From Blastomyces gilchristii SLH14081 (taxonomy: Eukaryota; Ascomycota; Eurotiomycetes; Onygenales; Ajellomycetaceae): 64,000 nucleotides of DNA. Location of the stretch: assembly GCF_000003855.2 (NCBI RefSeq), contig NW_003101680.1:3725753-3789752 (forward strand). Direction: 5' to 3'. Under the pieces are notes generated by a model that worked only from the letters and a program-made list of their open reading frames with translations, searched no databases and was not told where the DNA came from. The position numbers and the translations under genes are program-made. Numbering within the stretch: the stretch's first letter is position 1; every line of letters starts with the position of its first letter. Shown one piece after another: positions 33,343 to 46,990 of this stretch.

Positions 33343-36300
33343 AACTCAGTATCATATAACATATCATTCAATCAGATTATCTCACAAGCTGTCTCACTAG
33401 CTGCAATATATTCAGCTTCTGTGATTGATTTGATAATAGATGTCTGTCTCTGCAATCATCATGAGATCAGTGACTCATTAATTAATATAACATAGTCAGT
33501 AGTCAATTTGTATTGAGAATTCACTCTTACTCAGTCTGAATCACAGTATATCACAGAACTCAGGGCATCTTCTATCTCCTTCTTGTACAATATGCCATGG
33601 TTTTTCATCTTCTTGACATAATGTAGAACATGCTTCAATGCTGTTCAACATACTTTATATAAATATAAGTTAAAATGCAAGAGATAGTTAATCACCAATA
33701 CCAGATCTGACTGACTGCTTGAGATTAAATACTGCAATGATTTCAATTCTTGATAATATCTTATAGCTATAAAGTTATCATTCAATTCATTATTCTCATC
33801 AGATGAAAATTTCAGTTATATACTCATTATCATAGAAGTCTCTGCAGAATTCATCTTATTCATGCTGAAATCTTCAAGAATCTTCTTAATATAATGACTC
33901 TGTGTAATCACTAGATCATCATTTCTCTGACATTTAATCTTCATTCTCAGGTAAGATTTATTCTGTTCAACTTCTTTTGTCTTGAATCTTTTTCTGATTT
34001 TCATTAAAATTCACTCAATTTCACTCTTATCAGACTCTGTGATTTGACAGTCATTGATATATAGTGTTAAGAATAACTTGTGAATTGAATGATAAAGAAA
34101 TTCATCATTATATAATGAGATCTTGAATTCTAGATTCATCAAGTGTTCTGTTATAAGAAAATATCATGTTCTTACTATCTGTTTTATTCTGTATAAGCTC
34201 TGATGTACAAGCTCTACTAATTCATCACAACTGTGCTTGATCTCTGTGAGTAGTTGTATAAATATCATCTCATTCTGAGACAATATCTCATTCAAAAACA
34301 CAGATACATAGTCAATCAATCTGACTTTTCAATTCCTTGCTGTTGATATAGTGAATAAGCTCTGTGACATAGATTCAGATATCACTGCTGTATATAACTT
34401 ATTATAATGAATATCTTGTTATTGTAGAAATTCTCTAATCACTTAATAAGCTCTAAAGTAGATGATTTCACTCTTATTATTCAATTTCTGATCATACACT
34501 CATTTGTCTGTAAGAATGTTCATTTTCAGAGTCTTTTCAATGATAATATATGTCTTCTTCTGTTCAAAAGTTTTCACTTTCTTTCTCATTGTCTGATGTC
34601 AATGTTCTCAGTCATAACTTCTTTTAACCTCTGTCAGTGTGATCAGACAGTCATTAAGAACACTGAGTATAGAATCTTCATTATTCATAGAGTTATTCAT
34701 ATTATCATTGACAAGTTCTGTCTCATCATCTAGTAGATATATCAGTTTCAGTGCATTATTCATATCATCATCAGTAAGCATCTTTAAAACATCAGGTTTA
34801 TTCTTTACAAGTCTTCTTAGAAGACAGTGTTGTCATCTCTTCATAATGTTAAGAATATTCAATTTCTCTGACAGTTTGACTGCTTCTCTAATGACATTCA
34901 TCAGTGTTTCTTCTGTTATCAATTCTTCATTAAAAATAATATCTCTTACAATCTCAAGCTTTCAGATTGCAGAGTCTCAGATACAATATTAATACAGTTC
35001 TTAATATTCAACTAATTATTATTACTTGCTATTAGTTCTATCTGTGAGCTTATTGATAATCTTCAGATTCTTCTTATACATCTTACATTCTCATCTGTGT
35101 ATTCAATGAGCAGAAGATTGAACATCTATTCAAGCTTTAAAAGAGAATAATGAGATCTCTCTCTGACACCTGTAAATCTTTATTAATATTGAGAATGTGT
35201 TGATCATCATGACTGCAGCTTGAATAGCTTTATCTCAAAGTTCTCTTACAAGTCTGCTGTTGAATAGTAAGCTTCTTGTCTTTTCATCTATAATATAATT
35301 AACATATTCTGCAGAGCTGTTGAACTGTGATGTATTAGATATAGTAATCTTATATATAATCTCTTTTCATCAGTAGTAGATCTTTAATTCATCACTTTTA
35401 AATTCATCTCTGCCATCTCAGTGTAAAGTCTCAATTCAATGTTAAGTAGTGATCTCAATTCTGTTAATAAAGATTATTAAACACACAGTAGCCTCACTCT
35501 TTAACATTATAAGAATAATTCATCTGTAGCATGTGACATCATCTGTAATACTCATTCAATAATTAGCTCTCTCATGAGTAGAGAGGTTGATTTCATTATA
35601 TAGTATACAGTCATCATCTGCAAGATTTATAAAGAATCTTATTGCAGATTTGCCAGTTCTTATCATTGATATGAATATTCTTATTAAGCAATGCTAGCAG
35701 AGAATCTTTTTTCTCTGCAGACTATAGAATTTTTACAGATTTAAATTCATTATTTAGCATTGCAAATCAAATCAAGTCTCTAGTCATTGATTGTTTTTTC
35801 AGAATGTAGATGTTTTTATCACTTAATTTAGCAGTAAAACTCAACATCTTGTCAGAAGAGGTTAGCAAGATTGAATGAGTATTCTCATAGATCAGTTACT
35901 TATATGTATAGCTCTTATATACAAGCTTCTCAAAACTTATAAGATTAATCTTCAGTTTGGAAATGTAGTAGACATTCTGCAGCAGCAGATTCACTTCTTT
36001 AACTGATATATTCACCTTCTCTATAGCTGTTGCAGAAGCTGTCAATTCATCAGCTATCTTCAATATAATATTAACCTTCTGCAGCACTATTGATATGAGA
36101 TTCTTACAAGATGTAGCATAAGCACTGAATTCAGAGTTCAGAACTCAGATATCTTTACCAGTTTGATCAGTAGAATAGACTGTTTCTATTGTATGAAATA
36201 CTTACTTAACAATATTATGAACTAACACTGAGCCTGTTTCATTCTTATCCTTATTCTTACCATGGCTAGTAGAGTGTTTTTCAGAAAATTTCAACTAGTA

Positions 36301-36351
36301 ATCTGTTTAAATGTGACTAATCTTCTGACAATGATAGTATATTTTAATAGC
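33343..36351 (-). pseudogene. Copia pol relic: protease, integrase, reverse transcriptase
   Basis: Minus strand. At 36,290-36,350 a zinc knuckle (YHCQKISHI, first Cys mutated to Tyr) opens the segment. Protease-side residues NVYYISKLKINLISFEKL lie at about 35,930-35,990. Reverse transcriptase residues KSYLRMKIKCQRNDDLVI and HYIKKILEDFSMNK lie at about 33,850-33,960. Near the left end KSITEAEYIAASETACE continues into the RNase H fragment at 25,480-25,860. The integrase is expected between and is too mutated to mark precisely. Confidence 0.82.
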
Positions 36352-36359
36352 ATTATTAC
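36352..36359. repeat. hAT target-site duplication, left copy
   Basis: ATTATTAC is repeated at 42,658-42,665. Eight bp is diagnostic of the hAT superfamily. The copia gag frame continues across the two copies once the element is removed. Confidence 0.88.
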
Positions 36360-38318
36360 TAGACTGGCCGCCAGGATCATGAATTTCATGTTTGATCTCA
36401 TTTGGTCTGATCCCATACATTTCTTGGCGTGAATCCCGCTGGGACTGGCTATTAAAAAAACATGTAAAGTGACTATATATCAGATCTTAAAATGAAACCA
36501 TGACTTGAAAAAAATGAGAAAGTGATCTCATTTGGTCTCATTTAGTCCCATTCTTGGCATAAAGTTACTATTTTTAGACATTTTAAGGTTTTTTTTAGAC
36601 TATTTTTAATTTTTTAAAAAGTAACGCTTTTTGATAACACTCAAATGAGATTTAAAGTCATTTAAAGCAATAAAAATAATTTAAATTAAGAAGTGAAAAT
36701 CATGATCTCATTTGAAAAATGTAACTAGACTGACCGTGTGACCGTGTCTGAGACCAGGATCAAACTTTACAGTTATCACATTGCCTAAAAGTATTACTTC
36801 TGATCATGATTTGTATTCATTATATTGATTTCAAATCATATTATTTCAAATATTAAAGGTCTCAGATTCACTTTTCAAATAAAAATCTAGTTTCAGATAA
36901 AGAATATGTTTGAATTCTTAGTCACATTTTCATTCTGATCTTATTATTGAGAATGATATCAAATGAGATCATGAAATCATTTCTCACTTACATAATATCA
37001 TAACATAGTACTCATTTGTTAAAAATTTAACAGAGAGTATTATCAAATATTATTACTTTTCTGAACACAGATCATAATTCATATAATTTTAATTATGAAA
37101 AAAACATAAAATACAAAAAAAAATAAAAAATAAAAAACAAAACAAACATAAGAAAAAATCACAATAAAAAAAAAAAGAAAAGGAAAAGAAAAAAATAAAA
37201 AATAAAAATAAAAAAAAATCAAGATCACAGAGTTACAGCACTCTTAAAATACTCACTTCTCAGAGTCTTTGCAATGTTCATCATTAACTGTGTATCTCTC
37301 ACAGTGAGAATAACACAGTCACAATGAGTTATTGTCTTAACATTATCTAATAAATAATCAGTATATATCTGTATAAATATGAATAATTAGAAAACATACA
37401 CTTAAAAAGTATGGCCAGGGTGAACTCTGCTGTCACTTGAATAACATTAAGAGCAGAACACTGAAATTGATGATTTTCTTCATCAATTTCATAGACAAGG
37501 CATGTGAAGATGATCTTGAGAAATATAAGATTTCTCAACTTCTGATAAAAACAGATCTCATGAAGAGACTTTATTTTCATGATATCAGAGACTGAGTGTT
37601 ATTAAAAAGTGTTACTTTCATGCAATGCATATGCACTTACTGCAGTGATTCACTCTCTGTGTATGTGACTGAGAGTTATGACTTTCTCACACTGCACAGC
37701 TCTTTCTGAAATGCTGCTATTGATTTACAACTCACACAGTCTCTCAGTTCAGCATGCACTGCATGTATGCAGCTCTGTGTGCTGAGACTGTGTTAATCAT
37801 TATAGCCTGGCATGATACTTACTTTTCATGAGCTATGTTTCATTTGAGAGAGAGAGAGGAAGATGTGACTGTTGTTTTATTAAGAGAGAAATGAATAATT
37901 AGTATTATTGAATGTAATTTAATTCATCTGCATTTAAAATTTGATTAGTCTATACTCTTCAATTTGAGGGTTTCTATAAGTGTTTTAATAGTTTTCATAC
38001 CAGCTTGAACTTAGTGATGAGTTGAAGAAGAAGAGAAAAGAGAGAAGAAAGAAATAAGAATAACTTATCTTTATAATATGAAAATAGAGAATTGCTGCAA
38101 TCATTCTCTCTAGCAATAAAGATCTGTTTTCTGCATGTATCTCTGATATAGATTATATGATAAATGCATACAAAGAATATCAATAGTGCATGTATTAAAT
38201 GAAGATAATGTTGCTATGTAACACTGTAGCTGTTTCTGTACATCTCTGAAAGCTGTTAATAGTTTCTTTATCTCTTTATATTTGATAAGTCAATAATATA
38301 TTCTGATGCACTCTTCAT

Positions 38319-38450
38319 TTCATCATCATCATCATTACTATTATCATCATCATCATCATTATCATTATTATCATCATTATCATTATTATCATCATCATCA
38401 TTATCATTATCATCATCATCATTATTATTATCATTATCATCATTATATCA
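38319..38450 (+). repeat. (TCA/TTA)n trinucleotide microsatellite
   Basis: About 130 bp of imperfect TCA repeats with TTA variants inside the hAT element; it translates as a His/Tyr run but is not a gene. Confidence 0.85.
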
Positions 38451-41099
38451 TTGCCTGTCTTTACTCTTCTCTCAACACTTATCAAAATTAATCATGTCAT
38501 TCTTCTTTAAATATTCTGCAGTTCTGCAGATCATCAAGGTGTGTGAGCACTATCACAGATTGAAGAAAGAGAAGAAGAAAGCATTCAAGCATGAGAAGAC
38601 AGATTGCAAGGCATGTTATAATGTCTTGAAGAGGCTTCATAAGAAAGTAGAATAATAATGATTTTAAGTAACACTTCTGATAGATTTAGACTGAACTAAG
38701 TATAGAAATAATGTGGATGACATCACCTGTGAGAGATTGAAAAAGAAGACAGTGAAGAGCCTCATGCAGTAGCAGTGAGATCAGAAGAAGTTCTGAGAAT
38801 GATTTAAGATCAAGATAAAGAGAGAGAGAGAGAAGAAGAGTGTTACTGTAAATAAGCAGTAGCAGAAGAAGATTGAGAAGGTATTAAAGTAGAAGATAAA
38901 GAAGTCAAAACTGATAAGTTTTTTATTGAGAGATAATAATTTTTGATAACACTTCTGTTCTCTAATTGATTAGCAGAAGCTGACAGAGAAGAAAATTGAA
39001 GCCTTGTTCAGATCTTGAATATGCTTCATAATTCAGAATATTGAGAAGGCAGCTCTGCTCTCTGAGCATGTTAATCTACTTACTACTGAGGTGGAACCTG
39101 AGGCAGTAGACCAGGAAATGTGAGATTTTGAGACACAGATTGATCTGGCTGAGAGAAAGCAGTGAGAACTCTTCTCTGAGAAGACAGTAAAGAGAGATTT
39201 TGAGATGATTATCATCTCAGATGAGAAGAAGAAGAAGAAGAATGAGAATGAGAAGTGAATTGTGAAGAATGATAAGAAGAATGAGAAAGAGAAGAAAGAT
39301 AATGAGTAGAAAAAGTTTTTTTCTTTTTATATTAGTTAGTTATAAGTTTGTAACTATTAGTTAATAATTGAAATTAATTTTGAGTTTTCAAAAATTATTG
39401 TACAAGTTGTAATCAATTATCAATATCAGAAATAATATATATATATATATTTAACTATCATGTCACTATAATATATAAGTATCAACATTTTTTCAATATT
39501 GATATTCACAATATTAATATATTTTTAATGATATTATCTGATAATATAATTTAGTAACACTCTCTTTCATAATATTAATATATTTCAAGAAATATGATAG
39601 AGATTAATCAAGATTGTTTGTTTACTTTTATACATTAATAATATTCAATCTGAGTTAGTACTAAAATTATAACTAAGCTAAGAAAGAAGATTATTTTCTC
39701 TTATATTAATTCTTCTTACACACATCAGTGATCAGTTATTGAAAGTAAATTATCATCTTTCTTAAATTATTATCATATCTTCTGAATTCACTTCTTTCAC
39801 TTCTTTTACTTCTATTGAAGATTCACAAACTCTTCAAGAAATTACTGTGAATCACAAAGTCTATATTATTTACAATTCAATACAGAATACTCTCTTTCAA
39901 TCATGATAAATAATCACTTCATTCTTCACATCTGATTTCAGGTCATGAAATTTATGAAAAACTCAACACAAATACTGAGATGAACTATGAAATAATTATT
40001 AACAGATTGTATTACAGATTACTGAAGAGTCATCTCTCTACTGCAATTACTGCAACTTCATTCAGAAACATGCATCATGAACTGATCATAGCTCTGAAGA
40101 AATTTTCTAACATCTGAAGTCATCAGAATGCAGATAATAAAAGAAAAATAATTAGAAAATTACTACTGAGCTGGTAAGTTACTCTATCAGATAATAATTT
40201 TTAATAATACTAACTTTCTAATTTGAAGAAAATCATGTAAAAATAATCATATATCAGTACTCTGATTTCACAACTCTTATCTGATAACTTCTGTGAATAA
40301 TTACTTTATATATATATATCTCTGAATCTTTCTCTTCAATCAATTGAAAACCCTGAATTCTAAACACTTCTTCAAATGCTTAATTCAAATCTTCATATTC
40401 TACATTGATTCTGTCTTCAGTCCAATCTCAAGATATACTACAAAGTCAATATGCAACATCTAGAATCAGAGTTGAAGAATTATCAAAGAGTGTCTCTCAC
40501 AGTGAATGTATGAACTAGTACAAATAATCTTACATTTATAAGAGTTATATGTTATTATATTGATGAGAACTGAACTTATTAAGAGACATTAATTGAATTT
40601 GAATCATTGATCAGTAGTCATACTGAGAATTATATAATAGAGATATTAATGACTGTGATTAAAAATGACTATTGAGATATTAGTCTCAGTCTTCTTATAA
40701 TTACAACTGATAATACTGTGAATAACTACACTATAATGAATAGCTTGAAGTAAAAATTGACTTTGCATTTCTAAAATAATAAACAAGATTATATTCTCTA
40801 CATTGCTCATGTGATTTAACTTGTGATGTAAACACTGATAAAGAATCTTAATATCAAGATGAAGAATAATGAGATGACTGATTCTTGAGATAAGAATAAG
40901 ATAGAAGTGATTACTCAAATAACTTTTACATTCACTTTATAAAAGATAATATTTTTTAATAACACTTTTTAATATTGCTTTTTAATAACACTTTTTAATA
41001 ACACTACTGTTAATTTTGAATAGATTGACTAATAATTTAAATATCACAGATTTGAAACATTGCTAATGTGATTTGTATCTCCTCTAAACAATAATAATA

Positions 41100-41760
41100 A
41101 TTTCATAATATTCAATAAATAAATAAATCAGTCACATCACTGAATATGATACAGAATGTTAGAACACAGTGAAGTTCAATATATAAGATAGCTGTTCAGA
41201 CTCTTTAATTATGTCAGATAATTGATCATTGAGTGTAACACTCTGATCAGAAAAAGATTCAGATATTGAAACTTTCTAATATGAAGTGAACTCAGTTGAA
41301 ATATATGATTGATTTACTGTTTCAGTTTTATAAGATAATAAAGATAGTCTCAATCACTTGTATATTAATACTGCAGTCAGTCTGATGAGTGTATAACAGT
41401 TTATTTACTCATCTTAAGAAGCAGTTGAATCACTCAAAAAGAAATTCAGTCTGAGATAATATTATAGTGCAGGCTATTATTACTGTAAGAGATAAACTAG
41501 TATATTACTACAGTAAAACTGAACAATCTTTTACAGAGTACTATACTGTAGTAGCTCTACTAGATCTCTCTTATCAAGTTAATATCTACACTTCTCAAGA
41601 TTGAATAGAGAAGGAATAAGACTTATATATTAAATTAGTCTGAGACTACTACAATGTCAACTATCAGATATTTGAATAAGCAGATGTTTGAGATGTGAAG
41701 ACAGTGAAATACAATTCTGTAGTAAGTAATGATCTTTGATAATACTTCATATTTCATAGA
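41100..41760 (+). pseudogene. hAT transposase C-terminal relic
   Basis: Plus-strand frame with stops. KLVYYYSKTEQSFTEYYTVV followed by ALLDLSYQ (~41,500-41,575) matches the hAT dimerisation region (KYY-KT ... Y-A-LDP). Upstream, NMIQNVRTQ to KIAVQTL fits the TRWNS-type region. Earlier transposase parts probably lie between 38,500 and 41,000 but are too decayed to place. Confidence 0.65.
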
Positions 41761-42657
41761 ACTATAATACTAACTTTGAAACAGGACTTGTATACATTGA
41801 TTATAACTGAAAATCAGGCAAAACTACATGCTTGTAAAACTGAATTTGATCACTATCTTCAAGATAATCTGATAAATTTACATGCTAAATCAATTCTAAA
41901 GTTATGAAAAATTGTTAAGAGTATATATTCAACTGTTGCACTGATGACATGTGATATTCTGACAATTTCATTGACAGAGATGAAAATGAAGTGAAAGTTC
42001 AACTCAAGTTGAGATATTTATCACTATTACTGAGAACAATTACAAGAAGAAATAATCAAGAAACTCATGATTGTAAAACATGAAATTATCAGACAGTTTA
42101 ATACCTCTGATCACAGTATATCAGAGAAGTGTAGTTTTCATAAGAAAGTGAAGAATAAACTTGTATAAGAATGTATTTAGTTATTTCATGAGCATTATCA
42201 ATAATCATTATCAAATTCTGATTATATAAGCAATCACTGAATGAACTGAATGAGACTGATTTTAATCTTCAGTCTCAGTCTCATTCTGATTTTGAAAGAA
42301 TGATCATCTTTCACAGTTTATTCTGAGAAATTACTCTTATTTCACTGTTCTTAAATTAAATCTGGTCATTTTTCACACCATTTCTCTCAGAAATGGTCCA
42401 TTTTCAGATTTTTTTGAGGCTTGGTTCTGGTGAGACTCACGCCAAGAAATGTATGAGACCAGACCAAATGGGACTAAATGTGAAATTCGTGATCCCGCCG
42501 GCCAGTCTAAATGTGACAAGAGTAGACAGTAAGTCTCACTGGGACAGTATGAGACTACTATCTAATGTTAAAACCGTGTAATGGGATCAGTTGAATTGGT
42601 AATGAGACTATCAAAAAATCTGGTCCTGGTCCCAGACACGGTCACACGGTCAGTCTA

Positions 42658-43800
42658 ATTATTACCCTTTCTATTCAGCTTGATAAAATCTTTGTTCTTA
42701 TTCTCAGAGATCTTCTTCTTCTTCTTATTCTTTTTATTCTTTCTGTTGAAATCTTGAGCATTATTTACAGAGATCTTTTCATCAGAGGTAAGAGATTCAT
42801 CAGTAGCTGACAATTGTAGAAGAATATCTTGACATAATTTCATGAAATCATCTTTGAGTGTTCTAGCATTCTCATTCTTCTCTATTACATTCATTTGATT
42901 CTTTATAAAAGACAATCAATCTTTACTAACCTCTGTAAGAAGTCTGTTAAAAAACATGAAATCTTCAACATTATATCTCAATCAGATATAATCAGTCCTG
43001 ATTGTGATTAAATATTTGATAAATATGTGATCAGAATTCTTTGATTTTGATATCATCTCAATCAATTCTTGAAACAGAGAAGTTCTGCAGACAGCAGGCC
43101 TCTCAGCGAAATTATTCTCTATAACAGATCATAGAGAATAAGCAGATAGTTGAGACTTCTTGAGTATAATAAAGTGAGATTTGATCTGCAGAGTGATCAC
43201 AGATTATATATAATTATATAGTCAGATATTCTGTTCTGATCAAAAATGTTACATATTCATGCTGACATTCTCATCAGAATTAATCTGCTTATTATTAAAA
43301 ATATCATTTATTTCAGATTATCTTGCTGTGAGCAGAATCTCTTCTTTTCATATAGAATACTTTACAGAGTCAGTGAGTATAACAGACTTCTTTATAGATC
43401 TTACTTAATTCCTGAATTCATTAAGAATCTTTATCAATGCAGATGTTCTACTCTTTCATTAAAGATAGTTTATCAAATCTGTACTAAGCTCTTCATTTTC
43501 ATCCCTGCCTGTCTTCATTCACTCAACTTCATACTGAAGTCTTGCAATTTCTAGTCTCATGTGAGTCTTCTCACTCACAGAGCTATTGTTATTTCAGTCA
43601 CTTAGATTTTCTGCATTGTCTGACATCTCACTGATATCTTCAACTGAGTCTTCATATTTATTATTGAACTTGTCAGATCATTTCTCTGTGATGATTTCAT
43701 TCAGCTCAAACATCTCAGAAGCTGTCTTCTGATTCATTATTAATATTGACAGTGATCTGTGATCTTGCATTTGCTGCTCTGACATTTTCTCATTTCTTTA
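42658..43800 (-). pseudogene. Copia gag relic
   Basis: Minus strand, AT-rich. A clear segment (42,915-42,655) encodes MNVIEKNENARTLKDDF, then an Asn/Lys-rich tail before the zinc knuckle, which continues at 36,351 across the hAT insertion. The start of gag is near 43,790 on the minus strand. Confidence 0.75.
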
Positions 43801-43968
43801 TCTTGAAGGTATGTATTCTTTTGTTAAGTCAGGCGTCCCCCCGGATCTTAGATTAACCATGAGTTCAATCACTTATAAAAAACATCTAGGCATGTGTAAT
43901 GATACATGAAGATGTAGTTGGCATATTATTTCAGCGGTTTTCATTAGCTTAATGAGAGCTTCATAACC

Positions 43969-44069
43969 TCTTGAAGAATAACATTGTTATGTTTTTAATC
44001 TAACTACGCGAGTTACACTAAATAGGTTGAAGTGGCACGTGACTAGAGTAGGTGTAGTAATCACTAACA
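43969..44069 (-). repeat. Copia 5' LTR
   Basis: Aligned with 25,268-25,369. Differences are transitions plus a one-base gap. It is followed (minus strand) by GGTTATGAAGC, the probable primer-binding site, and preceded by the AGAGC duplication at 44,070-44,074. Confidence 0.8.
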
Positions 44070-44640
44070 AGAGCTGTCATGCTGACTAATTTTCACTGAT
44101 CTCTCAGCATGATCTAATAACTCTGAAAGTCAGTAAGAAGACATTTACTTCTCACATTAAATTACCTATCTCTGAAATTGATGAAAATGAGAGCTGTACT
44201 GATATTGATGATAACTAATAGTATGTTATTGAAATGAATAAAAGTCTATCTCTGAGTGAATAAATTCAGAGCTGTCTTGAAGAGTAATACAGAAAATAAA
44301 CATAGTCTGAAAATTTAGCTGATTAGAAAGATGTTAACTGTTCTCTATCAGTTAATATAATCTTAAAAACTTAAAATAGCTTTCTAGCTAGCTCTTTAAA
44401 TAATTAATTATCTTTATATACTTTAATTGAGTTCTGAGGTTTTTCTGATAGCAAGCAGTTAATTGCTATATTATCTTTCAAGTCTTATACTTTTGTGAAT
44501 ATTCATCTTATATTTACATTAGATAAAGAATAATATAAACACTTTATACTAATTTCAGATCTACTTTTTAAGTAAAGTACTTATTATAAGAGGTCTACAC
44601 TGAATAGATTGATATAATATTAATAGGTCTTATATAACAA
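44070..44640. other. AT-rich unassigned DNA right of copia
   Basis: Mutated repetitive DNA into which copia inserted on its right side; no family recognisable. A short plus-strand stretch (SKKTFTSHIKLPISEIDENE) keeps coding-like composition. Confidence 0.4.
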
Positions 44641-45538
44641 AGAGAAAAATGTTAGAGAAGAAAAAGAAAGAGAAAGTGTGAGAATCAGTAATTAAAGTGA
44701 ATATTTATACATGTATGTAATGATGTACATAGTGAGGCTTCAGAGCAGAAGAATCTATATATATTCATAGCAGCTGAGAATTGACAATCAAGAATGACTG
44801 AGAATCAGAGTGTATACATTCAAGAATGAAGCAGAGAATCTATATATGTTTGTAATGACTGAGAATCAGAGTATACATGTTTAAGAATGAAGCAGTTGAA
44901 ATCTGTGAAGTGTAACAAAATAGTCTATATAATTGATCAGACACAGCCTGTCATATTAGCTCTCTTCTTTCAGAAGCAGTTCTCATTAATTAAGAGCTGC
45001 TGTTTTGAATAACATGAAACTCAGAGTTCAGATCAGTTAATCATAGTTAACTCATTTCATAAGATATTATCAGCTGCAGCTGTGAGATCTCTTATTAAGA
45101 ATATTCTCAATCTCTCACTTAAGCTCATTATCTTCTTCTATGATGCCTGGTGACTGTCAGTTGAAAGTCAGTTGAGAAGAAAATGAGCCAGTGATAGCAC
45201 AGTAGAGCAAGCTTGTATAGAAGACATTATAAATTTCTGATAATGTATTAAGATAGTATTTGTGACTATCTAGAACTTCTATCACTTTATACTTGATATA
45301 GCAGTAATTCAGTGTATAAGATGAATATATAATCTGTATATTCTTAAGATTCAATCATATCAGATCTTCTATCTTATATTATTTGATAAAGTCTTGATAA
45401 ACATTGATTTGATTCTCTTAATCTTGTTTCACAGTTGTGATGAAGATCTCTACTCAGTTATAAATATCTTGAAGCTTTGTTACTATATTATCAGTGATCC
45501 GAATAAGACTGCAGAGATTTAATATGAACTATGTAATC

Positions 45539-45551
45539 TCTAGAAGATTTA
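45539..45551. repeat. LINE copy 3 target-site duplication, left copy
   Basis: TCTAGAAGATTTA recurs at 46,991-47,003, directly after the (AAT)n tail. Confidence 0.9.
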
Positions 45552-46990
45552 TTGATCATGAGAAGATATCTTTCTGAAGAGAAAAGCTGGAATCTCTCAT
45601 AGACTTACAAATAAGTGAACTATCTAAAGAGAGAGAATATGAACAGCATTTGAAGAAGATCTCTACAATCAATATAAAAGACTCTATTCTGATTTACTCA
45701 GATGGCTCAAAAAATGAGAATTTGAATAGATTAGATGCAGGCATTGCTTATACTGAAGATAATATCAATTTTATCTAAGATTTCTGGAATTTAGGCTGTG
45801 AATCTGAAGTCTTTGATGCTGAACTATTTGCAATAGTGAAAGCTTTCAAACTCATTGAAATAAAATCTCATAAAAGAGGAAATAGTTTGAAAGAGGCATG
45901 GATATTCTCTGATAGTCAAGCTGCTTTAAAAAGACTTAGAAATAGTCAGATTCATAATGATCAAATGAATCTTGATCTGATTTTAAACTCTGTTTTGAAA
46001 ATTCAAAAGAGAAGAACATCTAAACTGATAATTCATCTGCATTGAATTCCTGCTCATATGAATATTCATGGCAATGAATTGGGTGATTCAGCTGCAAAAA
46101 AGGGTTCAGAATTAAGCAGATCTATTCAAAAAACAGTGTTCTGATCTTTCATAAAGAGAAAGATAAAAGAATCTTGTTTAAACAAGTGAAATGAAAGCTG
46201 GCAGAAACAAAAGAAGAGCATACATTATTCAAGATTTGAGACAAAATCAAATTGGAAATCTTGTTCAATTAAATGCAAAAAGAAAATATTCTCATTCATA
46301 ATTCAGCTAAAACTAGAACATGGTTATTTCAAATCCTATATACAAAGATTTGATGATAGATTTGATTCAACAGAGTGCTCATTCTGCAATACAAATGAGA
46401 ATCCTGAGCATATTGTAATGCATTGTGTATTATACAATAGTCTCAGAGTCAAATTAAAGAAGAAGTATGATTTAAATTAATTAAATATGAGGTTCTTATT
46501 CTCAACTGAGACAGGACTTAAATACTTAATAGACTTTCTATCAGAAACTCAAGCAGCTACAAGAAAATGGCTCAACTCAGAAGTATCTGAATATGAAGAG
46601 GTGGAAATTGATTAGATATAGTCTGTTAAAACAGCTATACACTATCTTTTAATAATTTTATTTTGTTATAGTCTCTTGTTGCTGTACTTGTTTCTTTCTG
46701 TTCTTTTCTATCTATCTATTTAATATGTCTATCTTTAAGACTATATTCTCTTTTCCTTTGTCATGATATTTTCAAATGGTTTCAAAGTATTAATAGATGT
46801 TGAAATACTGCAATTTATAAACAGTTTTTGTATTCTGGGCTGAAATTTTCTGATTTTGCATATCTGAAATTGATAAGTGTATAATAGTTGACTCTATAGA
46901 TATAGGAAAATCCCTGAGAACTAAAGATTCTCAGGTAGATGTCATAGTCTCTGACTGCATACATCTATAATTGAAGAATAATAATAATAA
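45552..46990 (+). mobile_element. LINE copy 3, 5'-truncated
   Basis: Homologous to copy 1 from about 31,900 to its end, covering the RNase H domain (IYSDGSKNENLNR, FDAELFAIVKAFK) and the C-terminal CCHC, and ending in (AAT)n. A 13-bp target duplication shows it inserted by target-primed reverse transcription into gypsy B. At several sites it keeps Trp TGG where copy 1 has TGA, and the reverse elsewhere. Confidence 0.9.

Larger units (their letters stand above)
36360..42657. mobile_element. hAT-superfamily DNA transposon, 6,298 bp, mutated
   Basis: It is bounded by 8-bp ATTATTAC duplications inside copia gag. The ends read TAGACTGGCCG on the left and CGGTCAGTCTA on the right. A second TAGACTGACCG lies at 36,726 and a second CGGCCAGTCTA ends at 42,509; the left outer end matches the right inner one for about 100 bp, and the left inner end matches the right outer one. 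The interior is AT-rich and includes relics of a hAT transposase on the plus strand, an A-rich tract (37,090-37,220) and a TCA microsatellite. Confidence 0.82.
25268..44069 (-). mobile_element. Ty1/copia LTR retrotransposon, complete but mutated and interrupted
   Basis: A minus-strand element with 102-bp LTRs at 44,069 (5') and 25,369-25,268 (3'), flanked by AGAGC. After the 5' LTR comes GGTTATGAAGC, which resembles the complement of the initiator tRNA-Met anticodon arm as in other copia elements; before the 3' LTR comes a purine run AAGGGGGGG. Order on the minus strand is gag, protease, integrase, reverse transcriptase, RNase H, the copia order. A hAT transposon splits gag (36,360-42,657) and a LINE splits the RNase H region (25,861-33,342). 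Removing both with one copy of each target duplication leaves 4,999 bp, normal for copia. All coding frames are full of stops, mainly TGA. Confidence 0.88.

Noticed and set aside
38306..38491. His/Tyr-rich open frame
   Set aside because: It is the translation of a TCA/TTA microsatellite inside the hAT element.
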